Shown here piece by piece: positions 1 through 8,036 of a DNA stretch of 64,000 nt. The notes below the pieces were generated by a model that did no database searches, was not told where the DNA came from, and saw nothing but the letters and a program-made list of their open reading frames with translations. The position numbers and the translations under genes were made by a program. Source of the stretch: Flavisolibacter longurius (lineage in GTDB: Bacteria; Bacteroidota; Bacteroidia; Chitinophagales; Chitinophagaceae); the NCBI GenBank assembly GCA_013327885.1, contig JABUMY010000007.1, forward strand, positions 1 to 64,000, read 5' to 3'. Positions within the stretch are counted from its first letter, which is position 1. Every line of letters begins with the position of its first letter.

Positions 1-59
1 TGGTAAAAATGAAAGCGTAAGGGAATTTGTGTAGTTTCGGATTATTCGTAAATGCTAGT

Positions 60-68
60 GTTAGCCGC
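60..68 (+). other. Cassette boundary core (integron-like), start of cassette 1
   Basis: The 9 bases GTTAGCCGC are the exact reverse complement of GCGGCTAAC at 2010-2018. In integron cassettes the first bases of a cassette (TTRRRY) pair with the inverse core that opens the same cassette's attC site, so this fits the left border of a cassette with the cut between 60 and 61. The core deviates from GTTRRRY at one position. Only 59 bases precede it, so an attI or a previous attC cannot be judged. Confidence 0.5.
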
Positions 69-173
69 AAAAATTTTGGGCTGGTTTTATTGCAAGCAGA
101 GGGAGATTTCTTATTTGTGAATTCGTTTTGATTATTTTGCATCGAAGGCTTTTTACACCTGAATTAACTAAAT

Positions 174-1289
174 ATGAACTTAGAACAGGAGATTGCATCA
201 GCTAGAAAGGAGATAGTGTCTGATGGTTATGAGATGTCCGTCGGGGAAATTATAAACTTGTACACTAGCGATGAATTACATATAAACCCAGTATTTCAAC
301 GACTGTTCCGATGGGACGAATCTAGAAAGACGAAATTTATCGAATCGCTTTTATTAGGAATTCCAATTCCACCAATATTTGTTTATCAAAATGCAGATGG
401 TATCTGGGAGCTGATTGATGGATTGCAGCGGCTTTCAACAATACTTGAATTTGTTGGGGTGCTGAAAGATCCTGAAGATAATTCCAGAGCACTTCCTCAC
501 TTGGTTCTTGCTGGCACTAAGTTTTTACCTTCTTTGGCTAATAGTACCTGGGAAGAAACCGGCGTTGAAGGATTGACACCCATTGGAAAAATTCAACAAT
601 TACAGATAAAGAGAGCTAGGTTGAGGGTCGAGATTTTGAAGCAAGAAAGCGACGTTAATGCGAAGTACGAATTGTTTCAAAGACTAAATACAGGGGGGCT
701 AGAGCTTTCCGAGCAAGAGGTTCGAAACTCAGTTGCAGTGATGATCGATGAACATTTCTATGATTGGCTCAATGGTTTGGCAAATGATGCAAATTTTATT
801 CGAACAATTGATCAAACTGAGAATGCATTGAGTAAACAGATGCACATTGAACTGGCACTTAGATTTTTAATTTTTAGGAGCATTCCTTACCAGCCGGGAC
901 TAGATGTGCATGAATATCTTGATGATGCGATGGTACAGATTATTTCTGACCAAAACTATGACCGCGATAGTGAAGCGAGGATATTCCAAAATACGTTTGA
1001 AATAATAAGTGATGCTTTAGGAGAGAACGCTTTCAAGAAGTGGGATGGAAACAAGTTCAAAGGAATGTTTTTGATGTCGCTTTATGAAGTGATTGCCCCA
1101 GGCATTTCAAGGAATTTAGAACTATTGTTACAACAAGATCCGGCTAGACGCCGTGAAATTATTGCTGAAAAGTCTAAGCAACTCTGGCAGGACAGTACTT
1201 TCGTTCGAAATAATGGCGCTGGAGTAAGGGGAACAACTCGATTAGCTAATTTACTTCCGCTTGGAGGAAACTACTTCAGTACTTTATGA
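174..1289 (+). CDS. DUF262 (ParB/Srx-like, GmrSD N-terminal type) domain protein
   Basis: A 371-residue protein with the hallmarks of the DUF262 fold in its first half: FQRLFRWDESRKTKFIESLL near residues 42-61, the GIPIPPIFV stretch, and a W-x-LIDGLQRLSTI motif near residues 78-90. DUF262 is a ParB-like nucleotide-binding or nuclease fold found in type IV restriction enzymes (GmrS) and many uncharacterised defence genes. The C-terminal half is helical and not recognised. The stop overlaps the start of the HEPN gene by 4 bases (ATGA), so the two are translationally coupled. Codon use is AT-rich compared with the housekeeping genes further right, and the pair sits inside a cassette-like unit (61-2138). 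The family call is firm; a defence role is inferred. Confidence 0.85.
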   Translation: MNLEQEIASARKEIVSDGYEMSVGEIINLYTSDELHINPVFQRLFRWDESRKTKFIESLLLGIPIPPIFVYQNADGIWELIDGLQRLSTILEFVGVLKDPEDNSRALPHLVLAGTKFLPSLANSTWEETGVEGLTPIGKIQQLQIKRARLRVEILKQESDVNAKYELFQRLNTGGLELSEQEVRNSVAVMIDEHFYDWLNGLANDANFIRTIDQTENALSKQMHIELALRFLIFRSIPYQPGLDVHEYLDDAMVQIISDQNYDRDSEARIFQNTFEIISDALGENAFKKWDGNKFKGMFLMSLYEVIAPGISRNLELLLQQDPARRREIIAEKSKQLWQDSTFVRNNGAGVRGTTRLANLLPLGGNYFSTL

Positions 1290-1924
1290 AAATACGTACT
1301 GTAAATGATCTTTCTGATAGATTAGATACGGAATTTTCTTGGCGGCTTAAAGAACTTGCTGATTTGAAAGTATTAGTAAAGACGACGGAAAAGTTGAAAC
1401 AGTCGTCGATGATTCGTGCGGGTTTACCATTAACTTATGCACATTGGGAAGGATTTGTCAAGTCTTCTGCTCAGTTTTATTTAAACTTCGTCCTGATGCA
1501 AAAGCATGATCTGAAAGATCTGAGTTCATGCTTTCTTGCTCTAAGCGCACAAAACTTAATAAATAAATTCACCTATTCAAATAGGACGTCATTACAATTA
1601 GAGTTGGTGAATCATTTGACAACAAATTCCTCATTGAGCACGACAGCAAATTACTCTACTACAATAAATACAAAGGCAAACTTGAATTCATCGGTTTTTA
1701 CAGATATATCTCTTTCAATTGGAATTGCTATATCGCCATATGAGACTAAATTCAATTTCATCGATGAAAGTTTGTTAAAAAGGAGGAATGAGATAGCACA
1801 TGGAAACTATTTAGATATTGATTCAACAGCCTTTCGGGAGATCGTAGATGAGGTAATAGGATTGATGCGACAGTTCAAAAATGACATTATGAACAGTGCG
1901 GTACAAAAGAGTTACTTGAAATAA
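1286..1924 (+). CDS. HEPN-domain nuclease, MAE_28990/MAE_18760-like
   Basis: A 212-residue protein. Its C-terminal part contains RRNEIAHGNYLDID near residues 165-178, which carries the R-x4-H signature of catalytically active HEPN ribonucleases. The N-terminal helices (LKELADLKVLVK, then AHWEGFVKSS near residue 52) match the layout of the MAE_28990/MAE_18760 HEPN family as I remember it. HEPN proteins usually act as RNA-cutting toxins or abortive-infection effectors. The ATG lies inside the stop of the DUF262 gene, so the two form one operon. The likely reading is a two-component toxin/regulator or defence module, with the DUF262 partner sensing or restraining. The partner relationship is inferred from the overlap. 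The gene ends 85 bases before the attC-like site. Confidence 0.75.
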   Translation: MKIRTVNDLSDRLDTEFSWRLKELADLKVLVKTTEKLKQSSMIRAGLPLTYAHWEGFVKSSAQFYLNFVLMQKHDLKDLSSCFLALSAQNLINKFTYSNRTSLQLELVNHLTTNSSLSTTANYSTTINTKANLNSSVFTDISLSIGIAISPYETKFNFIDESLLKRRNEIAHGNYLDIDSTAFREIVDEVIGLMRQFKNDIMNSAVQKSYLK

Positions 1925-2009
1925 AGAAATACTTTTTTGTTTCATAAGAAAGATATGTTTGTCGAGAAGGGAATACAATAATTCAGAATGGTAGGTCGAC
2001 TGGCGTGCC

Positions 2010-2146
2010 GCGGCTAACATGCGCTTGGCAAAAAAGCGGCGGAAGTGCTATTTTGAGCAGTAAATCATTTTTCAGCTTGGGTGCATGTGCTCAGGTGACG
2101 GAACGCAGACTTCCGCTTCTTCGCCAAGCGCCGAACCGTTGTGTGC
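2010..2146 (+). other. attC-like recombination site closing cassette 1
   Basis: The site begins with GCGGCTAAC (2010-2018), the reverse complement of the core at 60-68, and ends with GTTGTGTGC (2138-2146). Between them lie paired arms: GCGCTTGGC (2021-2029) with GCCAAGCGC (2123-2131), and GCGGAAGT (2039-2046) with ACTTCCGC (2109-2116), leaving a central loop of about 60 bases. The layout R''-L''-loop-L'-R' and the length of about 137 bases fit integron attC sites. The R' core has one mismatch to GTTRRRY. An ordinary terminator is unlikely because there is no T-tract and the loop is very large. Confidence 0.6.
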
Positions 2147-2174
2147 AAAAGAAAATCCATCTACCAAAACAGCC

Positions 2175-3278
2175 ATGTTAAAAATCGACATCGTTAAGCG
2201 AAAAACAAATGACGGATATTATTCAAAGGCGGGACATGTCATTGTCAACTCCATTGAAGACACAGACTCATACTTCTATGAGTTGAAAGATGGCGAAAAC
2301 TCTGTAAACTTATATAACGAGGAGGCAATCAACGAATTGCTGAACTATTCATTCAATGAAGTTGGGGTTTTCTTCCATAAATTTTCGTATGACATTGAAG
2401 TTGAAGATTGGGACTTCTGGCTTGATATGAATTACATTTGTAAAAGCCAATCTGGTATAACAGCACCTTCTATTGAAGTTGCATTCCGAGTTGAAACAGA
2501 AGAATGGAATAGCCCTTACAGTCTTTTAGAATTTTCCAAAGCATTATCTGAAATTATTGAATTAGAAAACGACCCAGCAATCAAATATTATCAATCAGAC
2601 GAGGAATTTGTTTCAAATGGTTTTGGAATTCTTTTCAACTTAACTAACGGAGATGCCAAAATCCTTAAGGAAGAAGAAAAGGTAGTAGAAAAAGTAGAGA
2701 CTTACTTATCAAGAACAAAAGCTGTCGTGATTGATAGAATAGAAAGCGATGTTGTTACAACACTTTTTAGCTTTCCTGAGGAAATCAAAACAGCTTGTAA
2801 TCAGTACTTAGTTTATTTTGCCCAATTCCTAAGAGACACCGGAATTGAAGTTGAAACAGAAATCAAAGATGAGGCACATAAAACATTATTTCGAGTAATA
2901 CCAAAAAGCAAAGACGAATCTTTAGATAATATAAGAGCAGCATTGAACGTCTATTTAAAAGCCACAGAGTTTGATGATTTTGGTTCTTATACTGGGGCAA
3001 ACAATGATATTTCAGTTATGCAGTGGCAAGCCAACATTCTACATCTAAAATCACAACTAACACTTGCAAATTCAATCTTACAATTGAAGGAGGCAACAAT
3101 ACAATCGCTGCAGTTATCTAACTTCCAGTTAAATGAGCTTTTGGACAAAAACGAAAATGCCTCGGAAAGCGAGGAAGATTTGATAAAAGGAATAATAAGT
3201 GTAAAGAAATACGAAGCAAAAGGATTTACAGTCAACCTTGCCGAAATTCTTAGACGATTGAAACGGACCCTCAAATAA
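2175..3278 (+). CDS. Unknown protein carried on cassette 2
   Basis: I do not recognise the family. The frame is open from 2085, but I take the ATG at 2175 (MLKIDIVKRK, 367 residues), 36 bases after the presumed cassette cut at 2138/2139. A start at 2085 would lie inside the attC-like site and could not travel with the cassette. The protein is acidic and soluble, with no signal peptide or membrane segment. Residues about 285-340 form a probable coiled coil (repeated LKSQL, LQLKEATIQSLQ, FQLNELL), followed by a basic C-terminus ending RRLKRTLK. Base composition is AT-rich like cassette 1. Single-gene cassettes of unknown function are typical of chromosomal integrons; no function can be assigned. 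Confidence 0.75.
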   Translation: MLKIDIVKRKTNDGYYSKAGHVIVNSIEDTDSYFYELKDGENSVNLYNEEAINELLNYSFNEVGVFFHKFSYDIEVEDWDFWLDMNYICKSQSGITAPSIEVAFRVETEEWNSPYSLLEFSKALSEIIELENDPAIKYYQSDEEFVSNGFGILFNLTNGDAKILKEEEKVVEKVETYLSRTKAVVIDRIESDVVTTLFSFPEEIKTACNQYLVYFAQFLRDTGIEVETEIKDEAHKTLFRVIPKSKDESLDNIRAALNVYLKATEFDDFGSYTGANNDISVMQWQANILHLKSQLTLANSILQLKEATIQSLQLSNFQLNELLDKNENASESEEDLIKGIISVKKYEAKGFTVNLAEILRRLKRTLK

Positions 3279-3286
3279 ACTCTTCT

Positions 3287-3346
3287 GCACACAATAACTA
3301 AGGCTTCGTTGCGCCCAACGGGCGAACAATGAAGCCTTGGTTGAAC
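3287..3346 (+). other. attC-like recombination site closing cassette 2
   Basis: GCACACAA (3287-3294) is the reverse complement of TTGTGTGC at the start of cassette 2 (2139-2146). It is followed by AAC (3296-3298), an arm AAGGCTTC (3300-3307), an inner GCCC-AAC-GGGC hairpin (3313-3323), the opposing arm GAAGCCTT (3331-3338), and the core GTTGAAC (3340-3346), which matches GTTRRRY exactly. At about 60 bases it falls in the short attC class. It could be misread as a terminator, but no T-run follows. No later inverse core (CCGTTCAA) is found nearby, so the array seems to end here. Confidence 0.6.
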
Positions 3347-3412
3347 GGAACAGGTTAAATAAAGGAAAGGTTTTTATCTATGGAGTTATCGTGTGAGGGG
3401 TAAGGTTTGTAG

Positions 3413-3435
3413 AGAGGCGTGGAGCCTCTTTTTTA
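3413..3435 (+). terminator. Intrinsic terminator after the cassette array; 3347-3674 holds no gene
   Basis: AGAGGC (3413-3418) pairs with GCCTCT (3424-3429) and is followed by six T. It reads on the plus strand and would stop transcription coming through the cassettes. The rest of 3347-3674 shows no convincing coding potential. Confidence 0.7.
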
Positions 3436-3674
3436 TACGTCGTATTCGGTAGTATTTATTGAAAGGCATTGCTGCCAATGCCAAACCTGACAGCAACGAG
3501 CTGCTTTTAATGAAATAAGTCCAATGTCAAAGCACGGTGTACGGACAATTGCATAACCTTCAACATTCGTTTTTTCTTCTACAAAGAATAACTCCCTATA
3601 AAATCGCTGCAGACTTCAACCTGGTCTATCGGGAGAAACAAGTATAACAGCAAAGCCTAAAATGCAATATCTCA

Positions 3675-4262
3675 TTATCCTACTGTTTCACTATCCTCTT
3701 CCCCATGCTTTCCCCATCGGAATGACTTCACCGAAACACCTGCAAGGTCAAGTACCCTGTCAACCACCGTTTCAGCCGCCTGCTCCAGGGTTTGGGGCCG
3801 GCTGTAAAAAGAAGGAGATGCCGGGCAGACAATACCGCCGGCAAGGGTCACCGTTTCCATATTGCGGATGTGCACGAGGTTGTAAGGTGTTTCGCGAATA
3901 ACTAAAATGAGTTTCTTCCGCTCTTTTAACTGCACATCGGCACCACGGGTGATCAGGTCGTTAGACATGCCTGCTGCAATGCGACCCAGCGTGCCCATGC
4001 TACAGGGAACGACCAGCAACGCATCGTATTGAGCAGAACCGGATGCAAACGGCGCTGAAAAATCTTTGGTGGTAAAATACCGGGCAGGAAAGCTGTCATA
4101 GGTTTCTTCATTCAATTCGGTGCGCCACACCTCCTTTGCATTTTCCGTCATCACCAGCGAAAGTTCCGCAACCTGTTCTTTCAGGGCACTGAGCTTTTGC
4201 AGTAAGAGCTTTGCATAGATCGAACCACTGGCACCGGTAATGGCAACTGCAATCTTTTTCAT
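3675..4262 (-). CDS. ubiX: Flavin prenyltransferase UbiX
   Basis: UbiX attaches a dimethylallyl group to FMN, making the prenylated flavin used by UbiD-type decarboxylases. The 195-residue length is usual. The Rossmann-like flavoprotein start MKKIAVAITGASGS shows the GASG phosphate-binding turn at residues 10-13. Later come the conserved PCSMGTLGRIAAG stretch and RETPYNLVHIRNM, the region that binds the prenyl donor. I chose the ATG at 4262 rather than the ATG seven codons upstream because the family begins directly at the first beta strand. No ubiD gene lies in the window. The gene has its own unit downstream of the dipeptidyl peptidase terminator. Confidence 0.93.
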   Translation of the reverse strand: MKKIAVAITGASGSIYAKLLLQKLSALKEQVAELSLVMTENAKEVWRTELNEETYDSFPARYFTTKDFSAPFASGSAQYDALLVVPCSMGTLGRIAAGMSNDLITRGADVQLKERKKLILVIRETPYNLVHIRNMETVTLAGGIVCPASPSFYSRPQTLEQAAETVVDRVLDLAGVSVKSFRWGKHGEEDSETVG

Positions 4263-4326
4263 ATTGTCGTTGTGAAGATACAATCAAGCGCAGGTTTTGT
4301 TGTGTACAAGAGGGGCAGGCATAAAA

Positions 4327-4353
4327 AAAGAGACCACGATGGGTCTCTTTTTT
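4327..4353 (-). terminator. Terminator between the dipeptidyl peptidase gene and ubiX
   Basis: AAAGAGACC (4327-4335) pairs with GGTCTCTTT (4342-4350), with A and T runs on both sides, so it can work in either direction. It lies just past the stop of the dipeptidyl peptidase gene on the minus strand and separates it from ubiX. Confidence 0.8.
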
Positions 4354-4369
4354 ATCTTTCGTAAGTTTA

Positions 4370-6544
4370 TTAAAACGCCGCTTTGTCGCTGTTGATGCTG
4401 CTGCCAACTTTGGTTTTGTCAACGTTTTCGTTACCCAGGTTCTCTAAGATCCAATTGGTCATTTTAGTGAACAGGTGATAGGTTGTGTTGTCGGTTGTTC
4501 CCCTGATACCATGATTTTTATTGGGATAATAAACCGACTCAAAATCAACATTGGCTTTTACCAGCGCTGTAACCATTTGCGTGCTGTTCTGGAAGTGCAC
4601 ATTGTCATCGGCCGAGCCGTGAACCAACAGGTATTTGCCCCTGATCTTATCTACATAATTAATGGGTGAATTTTCATCGTAGCCTTTGGGGTTTTCCTGC
4701 GGCGTACGCAGGAAACGCTCCGTGTAAATATTGTCGTAATAGCGCCAGGAAGTTACCGGTGCCACCGCTACGGCTGCGGTAAATACATCAGCACCTTTGG
4801 TGAGTGCCAGTGAGCTCATAAAGCCCCCAAAGCTCCATCCCCAGTGCCCGATCTTTTTGCCATCAACGAAAGGTTGTTGGCGCAGCCATTTGGCCGCGTC
4901 TATCTGGTCTTCAATTTCATACTTGCCCAGTTCCAGGTAGGTTTTCTTTTTAAATTCTTCGCCACGGAAACCAGTACCCGTATTGTCGAAGCTCACGACA
5001 ATGATGCCGCGTTGCGCCATCAACTGGTACCAGTAATGATAGCGGTGAACACGATTGGCCACTTCCTGCGAGCCGGGACCGCCATAGTTGCAAAACAGCA
5101 CCGGGTATTTTTTTGCGGGGTCGAAGTTGGCAGGCTTCAGCATAAAGCCGTTGATGGTATCACCGTTGCGGTTAGGAACGCGGAGAAACTCGAATTTACC
5201 GAGGTCGTAAGCGGCACGCAGCTCTTTATGCTGGTTGTTTTCACTAAGAACCGCAACCTGTTCTGCCGACAACTTGCCGCCCTTGTTGCGGATGTTGTAG
5301 CGCACCACCCGTTGTGGCGTATTAATGTTGGAATGTCTGTCGACGAACGACGTAAAATCAGGACTAAGACTTACGGCATGCCAACCGGAGCCATTGGTCA
5401 GTTGCACGGTCTTTTTGCCGCTGAAGTCAGAGACAAAAAGGTTGCGATCCATCGGCGTAGGGTAGGCCACGGAGTAATAAACCAATCCTGCTTTTTCATC
5501 CACACCATGAATGTCGGTAACATCGCTGTTGAGCTTTGTCAGGGCAGTGGTTTTTTTACCATCGAGGCTATGCAGGTAAAGACGGTACCAGCCTTCTTTT
5601 TCCGACCCGTACAACATATGCTTTCCGTCTTTCAAAAACCACCAGTCGTCATTGATGTCTACGTAGTATTTGTTTTTTTCTTCGTATAGCGTTGCGGCCT
5701 GGCCGGTGGTTGCATCTGTCAACAGGAGTTGCAGGTGGTTTTGCAGGCGGTTCATCCAAAACACAACCAGGTTGTTGTCCGATTGTGTCCATTTGATCCG
5801 GGGAATGTAAATATCTCCCTGCGTGTATTGCGCCGGAACGGTAGCACCGCTGGCAACATTGTAAATATGGATCGACACGGTGGAGTTGCTGTCGCCGGCC
5901 TTTGGATATTTGTACCGGTATTCTTTGTTATACTGGTCGTCGAAAAGCGTAAAGCTGAATTCTTTTACGCGACTTTCATCAAACTTGTAATAGGCCAGGT
6001 GCTTGCCGTTGGGGCTCCATTCATACGCCTGGCTAAAGCTAAATTCTTCTTCGTAAACCCAGTCGGCATTGCCGTTGATGATGTGGTTCCATTTGCCATC
6101 GGTTGTAATAGCGGTTGTTTTGCCGCTGGCCACGTCGTAGAGGTAAAGGTTGTTTTCAAATACATAAGCCACCTTGCTGCCATCAGGGGAAAAGCTTGGG
6201 TGAAGAATTTTGCCCTTGTTAAGCCGCACTGTTTTTTTGCTGGCCACGTCATACAGGTAGGCATTGTATTGGGCCGAGCGGCGGTAAATCGCTTCACGGT
6301 CTGTTGTAAAAAGGAGGGACCTGTTATCTGCACTTACTTCGTACACATCGGTGTTGAGCAGCTTGCCGGTTTCGTCTTTTACGTCTTGGGGATCAAAAAG
6401 GGTGGCTAATTTGCCCACGTTCTGTGCTCTTACCGCCTCGTCGCGAAAAATATTCTTTTTAAAAACGTCATCAAGGGTCAGTTGCTTTTTCTGGGCAATG
6501 GCCAGTACGGGCAACAGAAAGAGGATTAAAAATAGCCTTCTCAT
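4370..6544 (-). CDS. Dipeptidyl peptidase IV-like serine peptidase (family S9)
   Basis: A 724-residue exported prolyl-type peptidase that removes dipeptides, usually Xaa-Pro, from peptide N-termini in the periplasm. Residues 1-17 form a signal peptide (MRRLFLILFLLPVLAIA). An N-terminal beta-propeller (DPPIV_N) includes NADWVYEEEF, the Glu pair that anchors the substrate amino group. The C-terminal alpha/beta hydrolase domain carries GWSFGG with the nucleophile Ser571, an Asp at 646 or 647 in HGSADDN, and His678 in NKNHGI. Length and order match bacterial S9B enzymes. It is a single-gene unit with its own terminator. Confidence 0.95.
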   Translation of the reverse strand: MRRLFLILFLLPVLAIAQKKQLTLDDVFKKNIFRDEAVRAQNVGKLATLFDPQDVKDETGKLLNTDVYEVSADNRSLLFTTDREAIYRRSAQYNAYLYDVASKKTVRLNKGKILHPSFSPDGSKVAYVFENNLYLYDVASGKTTAITTDGKWNHIINGNADWVYEEEFSFSQAYEWSPNGKHLAYYKFDESRVKEFSFTLFDDQYNKEYRYKYPKAGDSNSTVSIHIYNVASGATVPAQYTQGDIYIPRIKWTQSDNNLVVFWMNRLQNHLQLLLTDATTGQAATLYEEKNKYYVDINDDWWFLKDGKHMLYGSEKEGWYRLYLHSLDGKKTTALTKLNSDVTDIHGVDEKAGLVYYSVAYPTPMDRNLFVSDFSGKKTVQLTNGSGWHAVSLSPDFTSFVDRHSNINTPQRVVRYNIRNKGGKLSAEQVAVLSENNQHKELRAAYDLGKFEFLRVPNRNGDTINGFMLKPANFDPAKKYPVLFCNYGGPGSQEVANRVHRYHYWYQLMAQRGIIVVSFDNTGTGFRGEEFKKKTYLELGKYEIEDQIDAAKWLRQQPFVDGKKIGHWGWSFGGFMSSLALTKGADVFTAAVAVAPVTSWRYYDNIYTERFLRTPQENPKGYDENSPINYVDKIRGKYLLVHGSADDNVHFQNSTQMVTALVKANVDFESVYYPNKNHGIRGTTDNTTYHLFTKMTNWILENLGNENVDKTKVGSSINSDKAAF

Positions 6545-6670
6545 GTGTTTTTTGTTTAGGGGTAAAATTAACTGAAAACAGGGTTGGGAAGGCGAAGGGT
6601 TTCACTGTGACAGAATTTTAAGAAGGCTTTGAACTTACCAGGTAAATCGTATTTGTTCGCTTGCATTCGA

Positions 6671-7036
6671 TCAATGAAACACATGCATAAAGCAATAAAT
6701 AAAGACGCAAAGGTGCAGAATGGTTAGGAAGAGTTTTCCCGCAATCACCACCAGGTTCCTGCGCCGAAACAACGGTAGCCGCGAAAAATGGAAATTGTGG
6801 TTTTTGCCATCCTCCACTTCTTTTGGTCCTTTTTCTACGTGCGGCGAACCATGATCGGAGATGGGATCTGGTACTGTTAGGTCGACCTTGATCACTTTGT
6901 CTTCTGTCAGAACCGATTTTTCGGTGGCGCTTTTTACCAGTGCAACAGGTGTTTGAACCACGCCTTTGATCACAACGGAAGAGGTATGGGTTGTGGTGAG
7001 GAGGCAAAGCAGCAGGAGGAAGAGTTTTGTGTTCAT
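6671..7036 (-). CDS. Small exported or membrane protein of unknown function
   Basis: A 121-residue protein starting at the ATG at 7036 (MNTKLFLLLLCLL). That gives a clear signal peptide; the frame is open further upstream, but an earlier start would bury the signal. The middle is polar (VEKGPKEVEDGKNHNFHFSR), and an RRR cluster precedes a second hydrophobic segment near the C-terminus (LVVIAGKLFLTILHLCVFIYCFM). This suggests a periplasmic loop followed by a C-terminal membrane anchor. No family is recognised. The gene stands divergently to the operon starting at 7389, across the repeat cluster at 7089-7187, and could share its control. Confidence 0.55.
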   Translation of the reverse strand: MNTKLFLLLLCLLTTTHTSSVVIKGVVQTPVALVKSATEKSVLTEDKVIKVDLTVPDPISDHGSPHVEKGPKEVEDGKNHNFHFSRLPLFRRRNLVVIAGKLFLTILHLCVFIYCFMHVFH

Positions 7037-7088
7037 AACCAATGTTTTTCTGACACAAATCTTCTCCGCCAGGCACCCCGAAGTCAAG

Positions 7089-7187
7089 GCAGGAAATACG
7101 GGAAAAAGTAAACGGGTAGGACTACGGGACGATCAATAGGAACCTTGCGTAGGAATACGGTTTATGGGAATACACGTAGAAATACGT
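7089..7187. promoter_or_regulatory. Cluster of CGTAGNAATACG-type repeats, candidate operator
   Basis: CGTAGGAATACG (7148-7159) and CGTAGAAATACG (7175-7186) are near-identical 12-mers with dyad ends CGTA...TACG. Weaker copies are GGTAGGACTACG (7115-7126) and GCAGGAAATACG (7089-7100), plus a partial copy around 7164-7176. Starts are about 26-33 bases apart. The cluster lies between the divergent genes at 7036 (-) and 7389 (+). A closely related 12-mer occurs at 26526-26537. Binding by the NarL-type regulator at 10584-11234 is an inference. Apart from this cluster, 7037-7388 holds nothing recognised. Confidence 0.4.
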
Positions 7188-7388
7188 ATATAAATGCTTT
7201 GAAATATGAAAAGGGGTGATTAGCTTAGAAGAGGATTCCTGCCTTTCGAAAGCTGCGCTGACCCCATTCTCTCACCTTCAAAAACAAAGTGTATGCGCCT
7301 GGAGAAAGCCGCCCTTTTTTCTTCCGGAATCTTCCTGGGAACATTCCTGGCCCGAATGCTTTTCAACGGCAAAATAAGGTTGCGAACA

Positions 7389-7937
7389 ATGGCCCTTCGT
7401 TTTTCTGTTTTGCAGGACCTGCTTCTCGAGAAAGATTTTGAGTCGCTCCTGTTCAATCCTTTTTACGATAACGGTTTTTTGGCAAAAGATGTGGTGACAC
7501 TGGTGGCGTACCAAAAGAAGGCCGGTAAAGCAAAGCCAACGATGCCAGGTGTTTTGCTCGAGGTGGCAGGCAAGGGAAAGCTGTTTGAGAATGACAAAGA
7601 TTTTTCTGCCTATTGCCTGACAAGAGCAGACATCAAAACAGTCCTGGATTGTTTTAAAGACGTACCTGGCTTTACCTACCTCTTGTTTGTACCGGAAGCC
7701 TACCGTGAGAACGAAGCTTATTTTTCGTACCGGCTGGTGCCGGCCGATCACATGCAACATGCCCTTTTTTACAACGTAAGGGCGGCGGTACAAACGCAAA
7801 CCCTCACAGCCTATACAGGGACCGACGAAACAGAAGAGGCGCCGCGGCAGCAATTCTTTTCACTGACATCTTCCAGCTCGCGGGTATTGTACATGGATCC
7901 GTCTCCTCCCGCAACAGCCAGTTTGTGCCTTGTGTAA
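7389..7937 (+). CDS. DPSPPA-tail protein, paralogue 1 (unknown function)
   Basis: First of three adjacent related genes. I start it at the ATG at 7389 (MALRFSVLQ, 182 residues) because the second paralogue also starts MAL; the frame is open to 7293. The shared core is a block with hydrophobic strand, proline and aromatic pairs: TYLLFVPEAYRENEAYFSYR here, DYFLFTPMMQDGTRYVIYEI in paralogue 2, and HFLLVPVASKYNNYISYDI in paralogue 3. The C-terminus reads MDPSPPATASLCLV. There is no signal peptide with this start. It leads a probable six-gene operon with a two-component system; its function is unknown. Confidence 0.65.
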   Translation: MALRFSVLQDLLLEKDFESLLFNPFYDNGFLAKDVVTLVAYQKKAGKAKPTMPGVLLEVAGKGKLFENDKDFSAYCLTRADIKTVLDCFKDVPGFTYLLFVPEAYRENEAYFSYRLVPADHMQHALFYNVRAAVQTQTLTAYTGTDETEEAPRQQFFSLTSSSSRVLYMDPSPPATASLCLV

Positions 7938-8036
7938 CAAAAATCAAGATCTTAAAAAATATAACACGCCACGGCTCATGCCTGGAGTTTTACGAACTAA
8001 AACAACGATCCATTTTTGAACCCTAAATAGCTATCT

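Noticed and set aside
1-59. Right half of a preceding attC or attI site
   Set aside because: The 59 available bases show no paired arms; the evidence lies beyond the window edge.
3300-3338. Hairpin after the cassette-2 gene as a transcription terminator
   Set aside because: No T-run follows on either strand; its core sequences and pairing with the start of the cassette fit an attC site better. The true terminator is at 3413-3435.
4475-6409. Long plus-strand open frames opposite the dipeptidyl peptidase gene
   Set aside because: They are antisense shadows of a well-conserved gene; their peptides show no family features and no promoter. The same holds for the long antisense frames opposite secA, groEL, accC and hppA.
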